The position numbers were made by a program, and so were the translations under genes. From contig DASVDK010000303.1 in assembly GCA_036381125.1 (NCBI GenBank), positions 1-14,115 on the forward strand: a stretch of 14,115 bases of DNA, in the 5' to 3' direction. The notes beneath the pieces are model-generated. The model searched no databases, was not told where the DNA came from, and saw only the letters and a list, made by a program, of their open reading frames with translations. Origin of the DNA: DASVDK01 sp036381125 [NCBI: Thermodesulfobacteriota bacterium]. Its GTDB lineage: Bacteria > DASVDK01. Positions 6,221 through 13,428 of the stretch are shown in pieces (within the stretch, counting starts at the first letter, position 1; each line of letters opens with the position of its first letter).

Positions 6221-6858
6221 GGAACCAGCGGACGGACGGGTTCGATCCTTCCGTCCCTCTCCCGCCGCAGCTGAAGCTCTCGCACATCCGAGAGGCCATC
6301 GCCTATATCGAGGAGCGCGCCGACGACTTCGTCGACGTGTACTACGAGCAATCCAATGTCTTCAGCGCACTCATCGGGATACTCGGCACCTCTGCCCTGA
6401 ATGCGCTGAGCCCGTACAAGAAGCACAAGCACCCTGACGTCGCCCAGCAGCGCTTTCCCGACCTCTCACTCGACGGTAAGCTGAACCCCCCTCCCAAGCA
6501 GTGCCTGGAGTCCAAGGCGAGCAGCCGGCCGTGGGAGATCCAATCCCACTATAACCACGCGGGTTGGTACATTATCTGGCGATACGCCGTGGATCCCACG
6601 CGACGGATGAAGCCGCCCCGACGGGTCCTGATCTGGCGCGTAGACGTCGTGTACCTCGGCACGGAGGACTGGAAGTACGAGAAGAGCAAGGCCGAGCAAG
6701 GCAAGGGCGGCAGGACGCACACCTTCGGCGTGCCGAGGCCGAAGGAGCGGCTCGAGAACGCGATCGTCTATCAAGCACCGGGAATCGGTCTGTCCCGGGG
6801 AAGGCCTACGTTGGGTGCGGAACAGCTCCCGGCGCGACTCGTGCGGCAGGGCTCGTGA
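6217..6858 (+). CDS. Putative type II restriction endonuclease with PD-(D/E)xK signature
   Basis: A 213-aa protein I do not recognise as any named restriction enzyme. Residues Pro81-Asp82, then Glu98-Ser99-Lys100 (FPDLSL ... CLESKAS) reproduce the PD-X(10-30)-(D/E)xK metal-binding core of many restriction nucleases, with the expected hydrophobic residues around each strand. An N-terminal helix (HIREAIAYIEERADDFVDVY) with Glu44 just after it and a later aromatic-rich strand (GWYIIWRYAVD) are compatible with that fold. The TTG start at 6217 overlaps the methyltransferase stop (TTGA), so translation is likely coupled and dependent on prior methylase synthesis. GC is clearly lower here: 33 of 60 bases at 6541-6600, against 43 of 60 at 4561-4620 and 7621-7680. 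Size and placement fit a type II restriction partner; this is an inference from motif and context. Confidence 0.65.
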   Translation: MRNQRTDGFDPSVPLPPQLKLSHIREAIAYIEERADDFVDVYYEQSNVFSALIGILGTSALNALSPYKKHKHPDVAQQRFPDLSLDGKLNPPPKQCLESKASSRPWEIQSHYNHAGWYIIWRYAVDPTRRMKPPRRVLIWRVDVVYLGTEDWKYEKSKAEQGKGGRTHTFGVPRPKERLENAIVYQAPGIGLSRGRPTLGAEQLPARLVRQGS

Positions 6859-6879
6859 CGGCGTGATCGGGTGCCTCCC

Positions 6880-7896
6880 ATGATCGTCCTCGGCGTCGAG
6901 ACATCGTGCGACGAGACCGCGGCGGCGGTCGTCGAGGGGGGGCGCGTCCGGTCGTCCGTCGTCGCCTCGCAGGTGGAGCTGCACGGGCCGTGGGGCGGGG
7001 TGGTGCCGGAGCTGGCCTCGCGGCGGCATCTCGAAGCGGTCCTCCCGGTCATGCGGGCGGCGGTCGAGCGGGCCGGGCTTTCCGGCTTCGAGGCGATCGA
7101 GGGGGTCGCGGTCACCCAGGGCCCGGGGCTCGTGGGGGCGCTCCTCGTCGGCCTTGCCGCGGCCAAGGGGTTCGCGTACGCCCGACGGCTCCCCTTCGTC
7201 GGCGTCCACCATCACGAGGCGCACCTGCACGCGATCCGCCTCGAGTACCCCGACCTCGGCTACCCGTTCGTGGGGCTCCTCGTCTCGGGGGGCCACACGA
7301 GCCTGCACCTCGCCGAAGGGCTCGGCCGCTACCGGCTCCTCGGCCGCACGGTGGACGACGCGGCGGGCGAGGCGTTCGACAAGGGGGCCAAGCTCCTCGG
7401 CCTCGGCTATCCGGGCGGGGCCGTGATCGATCGCCTGGCGAGGGGCGGCGACCCGGCGCGGGTGCGCTTCCCGCGCGCGCGCCTGGGGCCCCCCACGGGC
7501 CCGGAGCCGCTCGACTTCTCCTTCTCGGGGCTCAAGACGGCGCTTCGCCAGCGGGTGGAGCGGGGGGAGGTCCCGGCCCGCGAGACGCCGGCCTTCGCCG
7601 ACCTCGTGGCCGGCTTCCAGGAGGCGATCGTCGAGCCGCTCGTCGACAAGGCGATGCAGGCGACGCGCGACACCGGCGTGCGCCGGCTCGTCGCCGCGGG
7701 CGGCGTGGCGGCCAACAGCCGGCTCAGGGGACGCCTCTCCGAGGCGTGCGCGCGGGAGGGGGTCGCCCTCTTCATCCCGTCGCTCCACCTCTGCACCGAC
7801 AACGCGGCCATGGTCGCGGGGCTCGGCGAGGCCTACTTCGCCGCGGGCCGCCGCAGCGGCTGGGACGCCGACGCCCGGCCCGACTGGCGCCTGTAG
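6880..7896 (+). CDS. tsaD: tRNA N6-threonylcarbamoyladenosine transferase subunit TsaD
   Basis: The cytoplasmic catalytic subunit (YgjD/Kae1/OSGEP family) that, with TsaB and TsaE, transfers the threonylcarbamoyl group to A37 of ANN-decoding tRNAs. From ATG 6880 (338 aa), the canonical start MIVLGVETSCDET is followed by metal ligands HHHEAH (His111 and His115, the same numbers as in E. coli). Then come the phosphate/nucleotide motifs SGGHTSLHL, TVDDAAGEAFDKGAKLLGL, DFSFSGLKTA, AAGGVAANSRLR and CTDNAAMVAGLG. A GTG at 6871 is in frame but adds only three residues and leaves the family N-terminus displaced. It starts 21 nt after the nuclease stop with no clear SD, so it is probably read from an upstream promoter. 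It is a housekeeping gene and marks the right edge of the lower-GC cassette. Confidence 0.97.
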   Translation: MIVLGVETSCDETAAAVVEGGRVRSSVVASQVELHGPWGGVVPELASRRHLEAVLPVMRAAVERAGLSGFEAIEGVAVTQGPGLVGALLVGLAAAKGFAYARRLPFVGVHHHEAHLHAIRLEYPDLGYPFVGLLVSGGHTSLHLAEGLGRYRLLGRTVDDAAGEAFDKGAKLLGLGYPGGAVIDRLARGGDPARVRFPRARLGPPTGPEPLDFSFSGLKTALRQRVERGEVPARETPAFADLVAGFQEAIVEPLVDKAMQATRDTGVRRLVAAGGVAANSRLRGRLSEACAREGVALFIPSLHLCTDNAAMVAGLGEAYFAAGRRSGWDADARPDWRL

Positions 7897-7909
7897 CGCC
7901 GGCTCGGGC

Positions 7910-7917
7910 GGTAGAAT
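7910..7917 (+). promoter_or_regulatory. Putative -10 element before ccmAB, leaderless geometry
   Basis: GGTAGAAT contains TAGAAT (7912-7917, five of six consensus), followed by six bases (CCCTCC) and the GTG at 7924. The predicted transcription start coincides with the start codon. No good -35 is visible at 16-19 nt. The same octamer occurs at 3113-3120 before the lipoprotein gene with nearly the same spacing. Confidence 0.4.
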
Positions 7918-7923
7918 CCCTCC

Positions 7924-9477
7924 GTGCTCATCGAGACTTCCGGGCTCGGGCGACGCTACGGCCGGGCCGTGGCGGTGGCCGGCGTGGACCTCGCGCTGCC
8001 GGCCGGCGAGGTGCTGGCGCTCCTCGGCCCCAACGGCGCCGGCAAGACGACCCTCCTCAAGCTGCTTGCCGGCCTCGTCGCGCCGACCTCGGGCAGTGGA
8101 CGGGTGGCCGGCTGCGATCTCCAGGGCGACCGCGAGGGGGTCCGGGCCGCAGTCGGCGTCCTCGCCCACGGCTCCCACCTCTACGACGAGCTGACGGCGC
8201 TCGAGAACCTGCGCTTCGCGGCGGCGATGCGCGGCATCGACCGGGACCGGGCGGCGCTGCTCGCCGCGCTCGAGGGGGTCGGCCTGCGCCGGGCGGCCGA
8301 TCAGCGGGTGCGGCAGTTCTCGAGCGGCATGAAGCGGCGGCTGGGGCTCGCGCGCCTGCGCATGATCGAGCCGCAGGTCCTGCTCGTGGACGAGCCGTAC
8401 GCCGGGCTCGACCAGTCGGGCGCGGCGCTGTTCGAGACGGTCGTGGCCGAGGCGCTGGCGCGCGGCGCGGCGGTGGTCATGGCGACCCACCAGCTCGGCA
8501 AGGCGCACGCCCTGGCGCACCGGGTCGCCATCCTCGCGGGCAACCGGCTCGCGTACGCCGGGCGGACGGCGGAGACGGACCTCGAGGGGCTGCGGCAGAT
8601 CTACGCCCGCTGCACGGAGGAGATGCCGGAGCGGGCGGCGGTGGCGGTCCCGGTCGGGGCGGTGCCCGGCGTCGAGCCGGCGCTGCCGCCTCGGCCGGAG
8701 GCCCTGCCGACCCGGGTGGACCCCGCGCCGTCGTCGGCGGCACGGCGGTCGACGGGCGCGCCGCACGGTTCGGCGGCCGCGAAGCCGCGGCCGCGCGGCG
8801 GATCGTTCCTCGCCCGGACGCGGGCCATTCTCTGGAAGGACGTCCTCGTCGAGCGGCGGACCAAGGAGTCGACCGTCGCGATGGTCTTCTTCGCGACGCT
8901 CGTCCTCTTCATCTTCGCGTTCGCCCTGGGGGCCGACCGGACGCGGCTCAGGGACGCCTCGCCGGGGCTCCTCTGGGTGGCGTTCGTCTTCACCGGCGTG
9001 CTCGGGCTCGCCCGCGGCTTCCAGGTGGAGCGGGAAAACGACGCCCTCGACGGCCTTCTCCTCCATCCGGGCGACAAGAGCCCCATCTACCTCGCCAAGC
9101 TGGCGGGCAACCTCCTCTTCGTCGGCGCGGTGGAGCTGCTCGTGATCCCGCTCATGGCGGTCTTCTACAACCTGGACCTCTGGCCGGTCGCGCCCGGCAT
9201 CCTCGGCGTGGCGCTCCTCGGCACGCTCGGCTTCGCCGCGCTGGGGACGCTCTACTCGGCCCTGACGGCCAACTTCAGGTTCCGCGAGGTGCTCCTGCCG
9301 CTCCTCCTCCTGCCCGCCACCGTCCCGGTGCTCCTCGGGGGGGTGGAGGCCACGGGGGCGCTCATCCGGGACGGCGCCCTGGGAGACGCGAAGCGCTGGA
9401 TCGGCGTCCTGGCGGCCTTCGATACGGTATACGTGACCGCCTGTTTGCTACTCTTCGAGCACGTCATCGAGGACTAG
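7924..9477 (+). CDS. ccmAB: Fused heme exporter CcmA-CcmB (ATPase plus permease in one chain)
   Basis: One uninterrupted 517-codon frame encodes both parts of the ABC module that releases holo-CcmE during System I cytochrome c maturation. Residues 1-233 are CcmA: Walker A GPNGAGKT (35-42, Lys41), signature FSSGMKRRLGLARL, Walker B LLVDEPYAGLD (Asp156, Glu157) and H-loop MATHQ. Residues about 234-293 form a Pro/Ala/Val/Arg-rich linker without predicted secondary structure. Residues about 294-517 are CcmB: SFLARTRAILWKD and ERRTKES, then about six membrane segments with the family motif FQVERENDALDGLLLHP and a final VYVTACLLLFEHVIED. In most bacteria these are two genes of about 200-240 aa each. 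No stop separates them, though in-frame GTGs in the linker (for example 8641 and 8662) could allow internal initiation of CcmB. Start GTG 7924 has no SD but lies six bases after a -10-like element. Confidence 0.93.
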   Translation: MLIETSGLGRRYGRAVAVAGVDLALPAGEVLALLGPNGAGKTTLLKLLAGLVAPTSGSGRVAGCDLQGDREGVRAAVGVLAHGSHLYDELTALENLRFAAAMRGIDRDRAALLAALEGVGLRRAADQRVRQFSSGMKRRLGLARLRMIEPQVLLVDEPYAGLDQSGAALFETVVAEALARGAAVVMATHQLGKAHALAHRVAILAGNRLAYAGRTAETDLEGLRQIYARCTEEMPERAAVAVPVGAVPGVEPALPPRPEALPTRVDPAPSSAARRSTGAPHGSAAAKPRPRGGSFLARTRAILWKDVLVERRTKESTVAMVFFATLVLFIFAFALGADRTRLRDASPGLLWVAFVFTGVLGLARGFQVERENDALDGLLLHPGDKSPIYLAKLAGNLLFVGAVELLVIPLMAVFYNLDLWPVAPGILGVALLGTLGFAALGTLYSALTANFRFREVLLPLLLLPATVPVLLGGVEATGALIRDGALGDAKRWIGVLAAFDTVYVTACLLLFEHVIED

Positions 9478-9481
9478 GAGG
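9476..9481 (+). promoter_or_regulatory. Shine-Dalgarno of ccmC
   Basis: AGGAGG overlaps the ccmAB stop (TAG 9475-9477) and lies four bases before GTG 9486. It fixes the ccmC start and links its translation to ccmAB. Confidence 0.6.
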
Positions 9482-9485
9482 ATCC

Positions 9486-10205
9486 GTGGCCCCCCGCTCC
9501 CCGTACGCCCCGGTGCTGGGTGTCGTGGCGCTCGCGGCCTGGGCGGCCGGCACCGTCGCCGCGCTCTGGCTCGCGCCTGCCGACTCGTTCATGGGGCAGG
9601 TGCAGCGCATCATGTACGTACACGTCCCGATGGTCTGGGCGGCGTTCCTCGCGGGCGCGCTCTGCTGCCTCGCGTCGGTGATCTACCTCTTCGTGGACCG
9701 CCAGAAGAAGTGGGACCGCATCGCCCACGCGTCGGCCGAGCTGGGCGTCATGTTCGTGGCGCTCGGCATCGCCTGCGGCGCGATCTGGGGCCGACCCACG
9801 TGGGGCGTCTGGTGGACCTGGGACGCGCGGCTCACCACCACGGCCATCCTCCTCCTCATCTACGTCGGCTATCTGATGGTCCGCTCGGTCGGGGGCGACT
9901 CGGAACGGGTCGCGCGCGCGGCGGCCGTGATCGGCATCGTCGGCTTCCTCGACATCCCGATCATCCACATGTCCGTCTACTGGTGGCGGACGCTCCACCA
10001 GCCGCCGTCGCTCCTGCGGCCCGGCGCGCCGACCATGGCGCCCGAGATGGCCCTCACGCTCCTGGCCAACGCCCTGGCGTACACGCTCGTCCTCTTCTAC
10101 CTGCTCACGTTGCGCACGCGCGAGATGGCGTACCGCAGCCGGCCGGTGGAGCCGGACGAGGCGACGACCTCGGCGTCGGTCGGCGCCGGCGTCCGGGCGT
10201 CCTGA
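9486..10205 (+). CDS. ccmC: Heme exporter/handling protein CcmC
   Basis: An inner-membrane protein of the heme-handling family that presents heme to CcmE. It has 239 aa from GTG 9486, which has an AGGAGG four bases upstream. It shows about six hydrophobic segments and the tryptophan-rich periplasmic motif WGVWWTWD (106-113). Conserved histidines suited as axial heme ligands are His46 (YVHVPM), His161 (IIHMSVYWW) and His171 (TLHQP). The C-terminus is a short polar tail (VEPDEATTSASVGAG). Gene order between ccmAB and ccmD and the WWD motif separate it from CcmF, which is much larger. Stop 10203-10205 is followed after 12 nt by ccmD, preceded by GGGAGG. Confidence 0.96.
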   Translation: MAPRSPYAPVLGVVALAAWAAGTVAALWLAPADSFMGQVQRIMYVHVPMVWAAFLAGALCCLASVIYLFVDRQKKWDRIAHASAELGVMFVALGIACGAIWGRPTWGVWWTWDARLTTTAILLLIYVGYLMVRSVGGDSERVARAAAVIGIVGFLDIPIIHMSVYWWRTLHQPPSLLRPGAPTMAPEMALTLLANALAYTLVLFYLLTLRTREMAYRSRPVEPDEATTSASVGAGVRAS

Positions 10206-10217
10206 GGGAGGCGAGCC

Positions 10218-10382
10218 ATGTCGGACGGCAACCTCGGCTACATCGTCGCGGCGTACGGGTTGGTCTGGGTCACGCTCGGCATCTACATGGTGCGGCTCTG
10301 GCAGCGCCTGGGGGCCGCGGCGCGGGAGGACGAGCCGGCGTCGCGCGGCCGGACGGCCCGGGAGGGCCGCCATGCGCGGTAG
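10218..10382 (+). CDS. ccmD: Heme exporter small subunit CcmD
   Basis: A 54-aa single-pass membrane protein that in System I stabilises the CcmABC-CcmE complex and helps release holo-CcmE. ATG 10218 has GGGAGG (10206-10211) six bases upstream. After a short N-terminus (MSDGNLGYIVAAYG), one membrane segment (LVWVTLGIYMVRLW) is followed by a basic, Arg-rich cytoplasmic tail. This is the usual CcmD design with an aromatic pair at the membrane edge. Its last 11 nt overlap the start of ccmE in another frame. Identification rests on size, topology and its place between ccmC and ccmE, because CcmD sequences are poorly conserved. Confidence 0.88.
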   Translation: MSDGNLGYIVAAYGLVWVTLGIYMVRLWQRLGAAAREDEPASRGRTAREGRHAR

Positions 10383-10866
10383 GCGCGTCAAGCTCCTCGT
10401 CGGCGGCGTCGTCATCCTCGCGGCGCTCGGCTACCTGGTCTACGGCGGCATGCAGAGCGCGGTGGTCTACTTCGTCACCCCGACCGAGTTGCGGGCGCAG
10501 GGGGCCGACGCGGTGGGCAAGGCGCTGCGGCTCGGCGGGATGGTGGAGGCCGGCTCGCTCACCTGGGACGCCCGCACGCTCGCGCTGAGCTTCCGGCTGA
10601 CCGACGGGACGACGACGGTGCCGGTCGTCCACACCGGCACGCCGCCCGATCTCTTCGCGGAGGGGCAGGGGGCGGTGGTCGAGGGGAGGGTGACCGAGGA
10701 CGGCACCTTCCAGGCGCAGACCATCATGGCGAAGCACTCCGAGGAGTACATGCCTCCTCGGTCGGGCGAGATGCCGGCGTTCCAGAAGGGACGGTACCGG
10801 CCGGAGCCCGGTACGGCGCAGGCGGCCCCGCCGGCGCCGTCCGACGCATCCGGGGTGGCCTACTAG
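10372..10866 (+). CDS. ccmE: Periplasmic heme chaperone CcmE
   Basis: A membrane-anchored periplasmic OB-fold protein that binds heme covalently and passes it to CcmF. It has 164 aa. ATG 10372 overlaps ccmD by 11 nt and has GGAGGG (10361-10366) five bases upstream. An N-terminal signal anchor (VKLLVGGVVILAALGYLVYGG) is followed by the beta-barrel and the heme site AKHSEEYMPP, with His122 as the covalent heme ligand and Tyr126 as axial ligand (HxxxY, the common type rather than the archaeal Cys variant). The C-terminus is a flexible Pro/Ala-rich tail (GTAQAAPPAPSD). The next gene starts one base after the stop. Confidence 0.97.
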   Translation: MRGRRVKLLVGGVVILAALGYLVYGGMQSAVVYFVTPTELRAQGADAVGKALRLGGMVEAGSLTWDARTLALSFRLTDGTTTVPVVHTGTPPDLFAEGQGAVVEGRVTEDGTFQAQTIMAKHSEEYMPPRSGEMPAFQKGRYRPEPGTAQAAPPAPSDASGVAY

Positions 10867-10867
10867 G

Positions 10868-12892
10868 ATGATCTCGACCCTTGGGACCGTCACGCTCACG
10901 ACGGCGCTCGTCATCGCGCTCTACGCCGCCGCGGCCTCGGTCCTCGGGGCGCGCACCGGCCGGCCGGCGCTCGTCGCGAGCGCCGAGAACGGCGTCCTCA
11001 CGGTCTTCGCCCTCGTGGCGCTGGCCGTGGCGCTCATGGAGTGGGCGCTCGTCGGCGGCGACTACTCCATCGCGTTCGTCGCCAACAACTCGAGCCGGGC
11101 GACGCCGCTGATCTACAAGATCACGGGCCTCTGGGGGGCGCTCGAGGGCTCGATCCTCCTCTGGCTCTTCATGCTGGGCCTCTTCTCGGTAGGGGTCGTG
11201 CTGACCTACCGCCGCGACCCGCGGCCCACGACGCGCGCGCTCCTGCCGTACGCGACCGCCGTCCTCATGGCGGTCGTGAGCTTCTTCCTCCTGGTCACCG
11301 TCGTGCCGGCGAACCCGTTCGCGCCGGTGCCGGGCGGCGTCGTGCCGCCCGACGGCCGCGGCCTCAACCCGCTCCTCCAGAACCCGGGCATGGCGGGGCA
11401 CCCGCCCATGCTCTACCTCGGCTTCACCGGCTTCACCGTCCCCTTCGCCTTCGCGATGGCGGCCCTCGTCACCGGCCGTCTCGATCGCGACTGGATCGTC
11501 GCCACGCGGAAGTGGACCGTGGCTGCCTGGTGGTGCCTCTCGGCCGGCATCCTGCTCGGCGGCTGGTGGGCCTACCACGTGCTCGGGTGGGGCGGAATCT
11601 GGGCCTGGGATCCGGTGGAGAACGCGTCCTTCCTGCCCTGGCTCACCGGCACCGCCTTCCTCCACTCGGTGATGATCCAGGAGCGGCGGGGCATGCTCAA
11701 GGTCTGGAACATCGTCCTGATCATCCTGACCTTCACCCTCACGCTCTTCGGGACCTTCCTGACCCGCAGCGGCATCCTCGCCTCGGTGCACGCGTTCACG
11801 ACGTCGGACATCGGGTACTACTTCCTCGCCGCCGTGGCGGTGACGCTCGTCGGCGCGCTCTGGCTGCTCGCCGCGCGGGGCGAGCGGCTCCGGAGCGAGG
11901 CCACGCTCGACTCGATGGTGTCGCGCGAGAGCGTGTTCCTCATGAACAACGTGTTCCTGGTCGGCTCCTGCTTCAGCGTGTTCCTCGGGACGGTCTTTCC
12001 GCTGATCGCCGAGGCGCTGCGCGGGGTGAAGATCAGCGTCGGCGCCCCCTTCTTCAACAGCGTGAACGTCCCCATCGGCGTCGGCCTCGTCGTGCTCATG
12101 GGCGTCGGGCCGCTGATCGCCTGGCGCCGCGCCTCCCTGGAGCAACTCAGGCGGCACTTCCTCTGGCCGGCCGTGACCGGCGTCGTGACGGCGGCCGTCC
12201 TCTTCGCGCTCGGGGTGCGCGGCGGGTGGGCGCTCGCCTCCTTCGCCTCGGCGGTCTTCGTGGCCGTCGTCGTGGGGGCCGAGTTCGTGCGGGTCGCCCG
12301 TGCCCGCGCCGTCTCGGCGGGCGAGCCGTTCGTGAAGGCCCTGGCCGAGGTCGCGCGGCGCAACCGCCGCCGGTACGGCGGCCTCGTCGTCCACCTCGGC
12401 ATCGTCTGCATCGTGATCGGCATCACCGCCTCGTTCGGCTTCCAGAAGTCGCGGGAGGTCGCGCTGGCGCGGGGCGAGGCCGTGGACTTCGAGGGCTACC
12501 GGATCGAGTACACCGGCCTGGTGCACGAGCAGGAGCCCCATCGGCTGGTGATCGGGGCCCGCCTCGACGTGTCGCGCGACGGCCGGTCGCTCGGGACGTA
12601 CGTGCCGGCCAAGAACTTCTACGAGGGCCGCCAGGAGCCGACCACCACCGTGGCGGTCCGCGAGCGGCCGAGCCACGACCTCTACCTCATCCTGGGGGAC
12701 GTGGCGCCCGACGGCTCGCACGTGACCGTACGCGTGCTGCTGAACCCGCTCGTCATGTGGATCTGGTTCGGCGGGGTGATCCTCACGCTGGGGACCGTCC
12801 TCGCGGTGCTGCCCGACCGCAAGCCGGCCCACGCCGTGGCGCCCGCGGCGCTCGGCCGGCTCGGCGCGGTGGCCAGGGGGCGGCCCGAGTGA
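10868..12892 (+). CDS. ccmF: Cytochrome c heme lyase subunit CcmF
   Basis: A large inner-membrane protein (674 aa) that takes heme from CcmE and ligates it to apocytochrome c with CcmH. ATG 10868 follows the ccmE stop by one base. Many hydrophobic segments are present. Family motifs include WGALEGSILLW near residue 90, AGHPPMLYLGFTG, the WWD heme-handling motif WGGIWAWD (241-248) followed by PVENASFLPWLTGTAFLHS, and TRSGILASVHAFT. A large periplasmic loop (about 530-625) precedes the last segment MWIWFGGVILTLGTVLAVLP. The length is in the normal range (about 640-680). The stop overlaps ccmG's GTG (GTGA). Confidence 0.97.
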   Translation: MISTLGTVTLTTALVIALYAAAASVLGARTGRPALVASAENGVLTVFALVALAVALMEWALVGGDYSIAFVANNSSRATPLIYKITGLWGALEGSILLWLFMLGLFSVGVVLTYRRDPRPTTRALLPYATAVLMAVVSFFLLVTVVPANPFAPVPGGVVPPDGRGLNPLLQNPGMAGHPPMLYLGFTGFTVPFAFAMAALVTGRLDRDWIVATRKWTVAAWWCLSAGILLGGWWAYHVLGWGGIWAWDPVENASFLPWLTGTAFLHSVMIQERRGMLKVWNIVLIILTFTLTLFGTFLTRSGILASVHAFTTSDIGYYFLAAVAVTLVGALWLLAARGERLRSEATLDSMVSRESVFLMNNVFLVGSCFSVFLGTVFPLIAEALRGVKISVGAPFFNSVNVPIGVGLVVLMGVGPLIAWRRASLEQLRRHFLWPAVTGVVTAAVLFALGVRGGWALASFASAVFVAVVVGAEFVRVARARAVSAGEPFVKALAEVARRNRRRYGGLVVHLGIVCIVIGITASFGFQKSREVALARGEAVDFEGYRIEYTGLVHEQEPHRLVIGARLDVSRDGRSLGTYVPAKNFYEGRQEPTTTVAVRERPSHDLYLILGDVAPDGSHVTVRVLLNPLVMWIWFGGVILTLGTVLAVLPDRKPAHAVAPAALGRLGAVARGRPE

Positions 12893-13428
12893 GCGCGCTC
12901 TCGTTCCGCCGGCTGCGCTGGCTGATCCCGCTCTCGGCGCTGCCGGTCATCGCGCTCCTGGCGTACGGGTTCCGCGTCGACCCGCGGGCCATCCCGTCGC
13001 CGCTGGTCGACCGCCCGGCGCCCGGCTTCACGCTGCCGCGCCTCGACACGGGCGAGCCGCTCTCGCTGGCCGATCTGGACGGCCGGGTCGTCGTCGTGAA
13101 CTTCTGGGCGTCCTGGTGCTATCCGGCCTGCTACGAGGAGGCGCCGGTGCTCGAGGACGGCTGGCGCCGGTGGAAGGAGCGGGGCGTCGCCTTCGTCGGC
13201 ATCAACATGCAGGACACCGACGAGCGGGCGCGCGAGTTCATGCACCGCTTCAGCTTCACCTTCCCGAACCTCGCCGACCGCGACGGCCGGACGGTCATCG
13301 ACTACGGCGTCTACGGCGTGCCCGAGACGTTCTTCATCGACCGCGAGGGACGGGTCGCCAGGAAGATCGTCGGCGGCGTGACCGCCGAGGCGCTCGAGGA
13401 GACGCTCCGTGCGCTCACTCGCGGCTAG
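12889..13428 (+). CDS. ccmG: Thioredoxin-like CcmG/DsbE with a CxxxC active site
   Basis: A membrane-anchored periplasmic thiol-disulfide oxidoreductase that keeps apocytochrome c and CcmH cysteines reduced. GTG 12889 overlaps the ccmF stop by 4 nt, giving 179 aa. An N-terminal anchor (LIPLSALPVIALLAYGF) and the family segment APGFTLPRLDTGEP precede VVNFWASW. The active site is Cys77-Tyr-Pro-Ala-Cys81, with three residues between the cysteines instead of the usual two, confirmed codon by codon (tgc tat ccg gcc tgc). The rest is standard: the cis-proline loop YGVPETFFID (Pro145) and a GINMQD segment. Fold and context leave the assignment secure; the redox behaviour of the CxxxC site is unknown. 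The end overlaps ccmH by 20 nt. Confidence 0.93.
   Translation: MSALSFRRLRWLIPLSALPVIALLAYGFRVDPRAIPSPLVDRPAPGFTLPRLDTGEPLSLADLDGRVVVVNFWASWCYPACYEEAPVLEDGWRRWKERGVAFVGINMQDTDERAREFMHRFSFTFPNLADRDGRTVIDYGVYGVPETFFIDREGRVARKIVGGVTAEALEETLRALTRG

Noticed and set aside
6466-9066. 866-codon open frame on the minus strand opposite the nuclease, tsaD and ccmAB genes
   Set aside because: It is opposite strongly conserved genes, its protein is Arg/Glu/His/Pro-rich low complexity with no family motif, and such antisense frames are common at this GC content.
6906-9485. Upstream 860 codons of the frame that contains ccmC
   Set aside because: The part before GTG 9486 overlaps tsaD and ccmAB in another frame and is Arg/Gly/Ala-rich nonsense; an SD and the family N-terminus mark the real ccmC start.
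10724-12832. 702-codon minus-strand frame opposite ccmF
   Set aside because: Composition is typical of the complement of a GC-rich gene (Glu/Arg/Asp/His repeats, no hydrophobic core); CcmF on the + strand explains the region fully.
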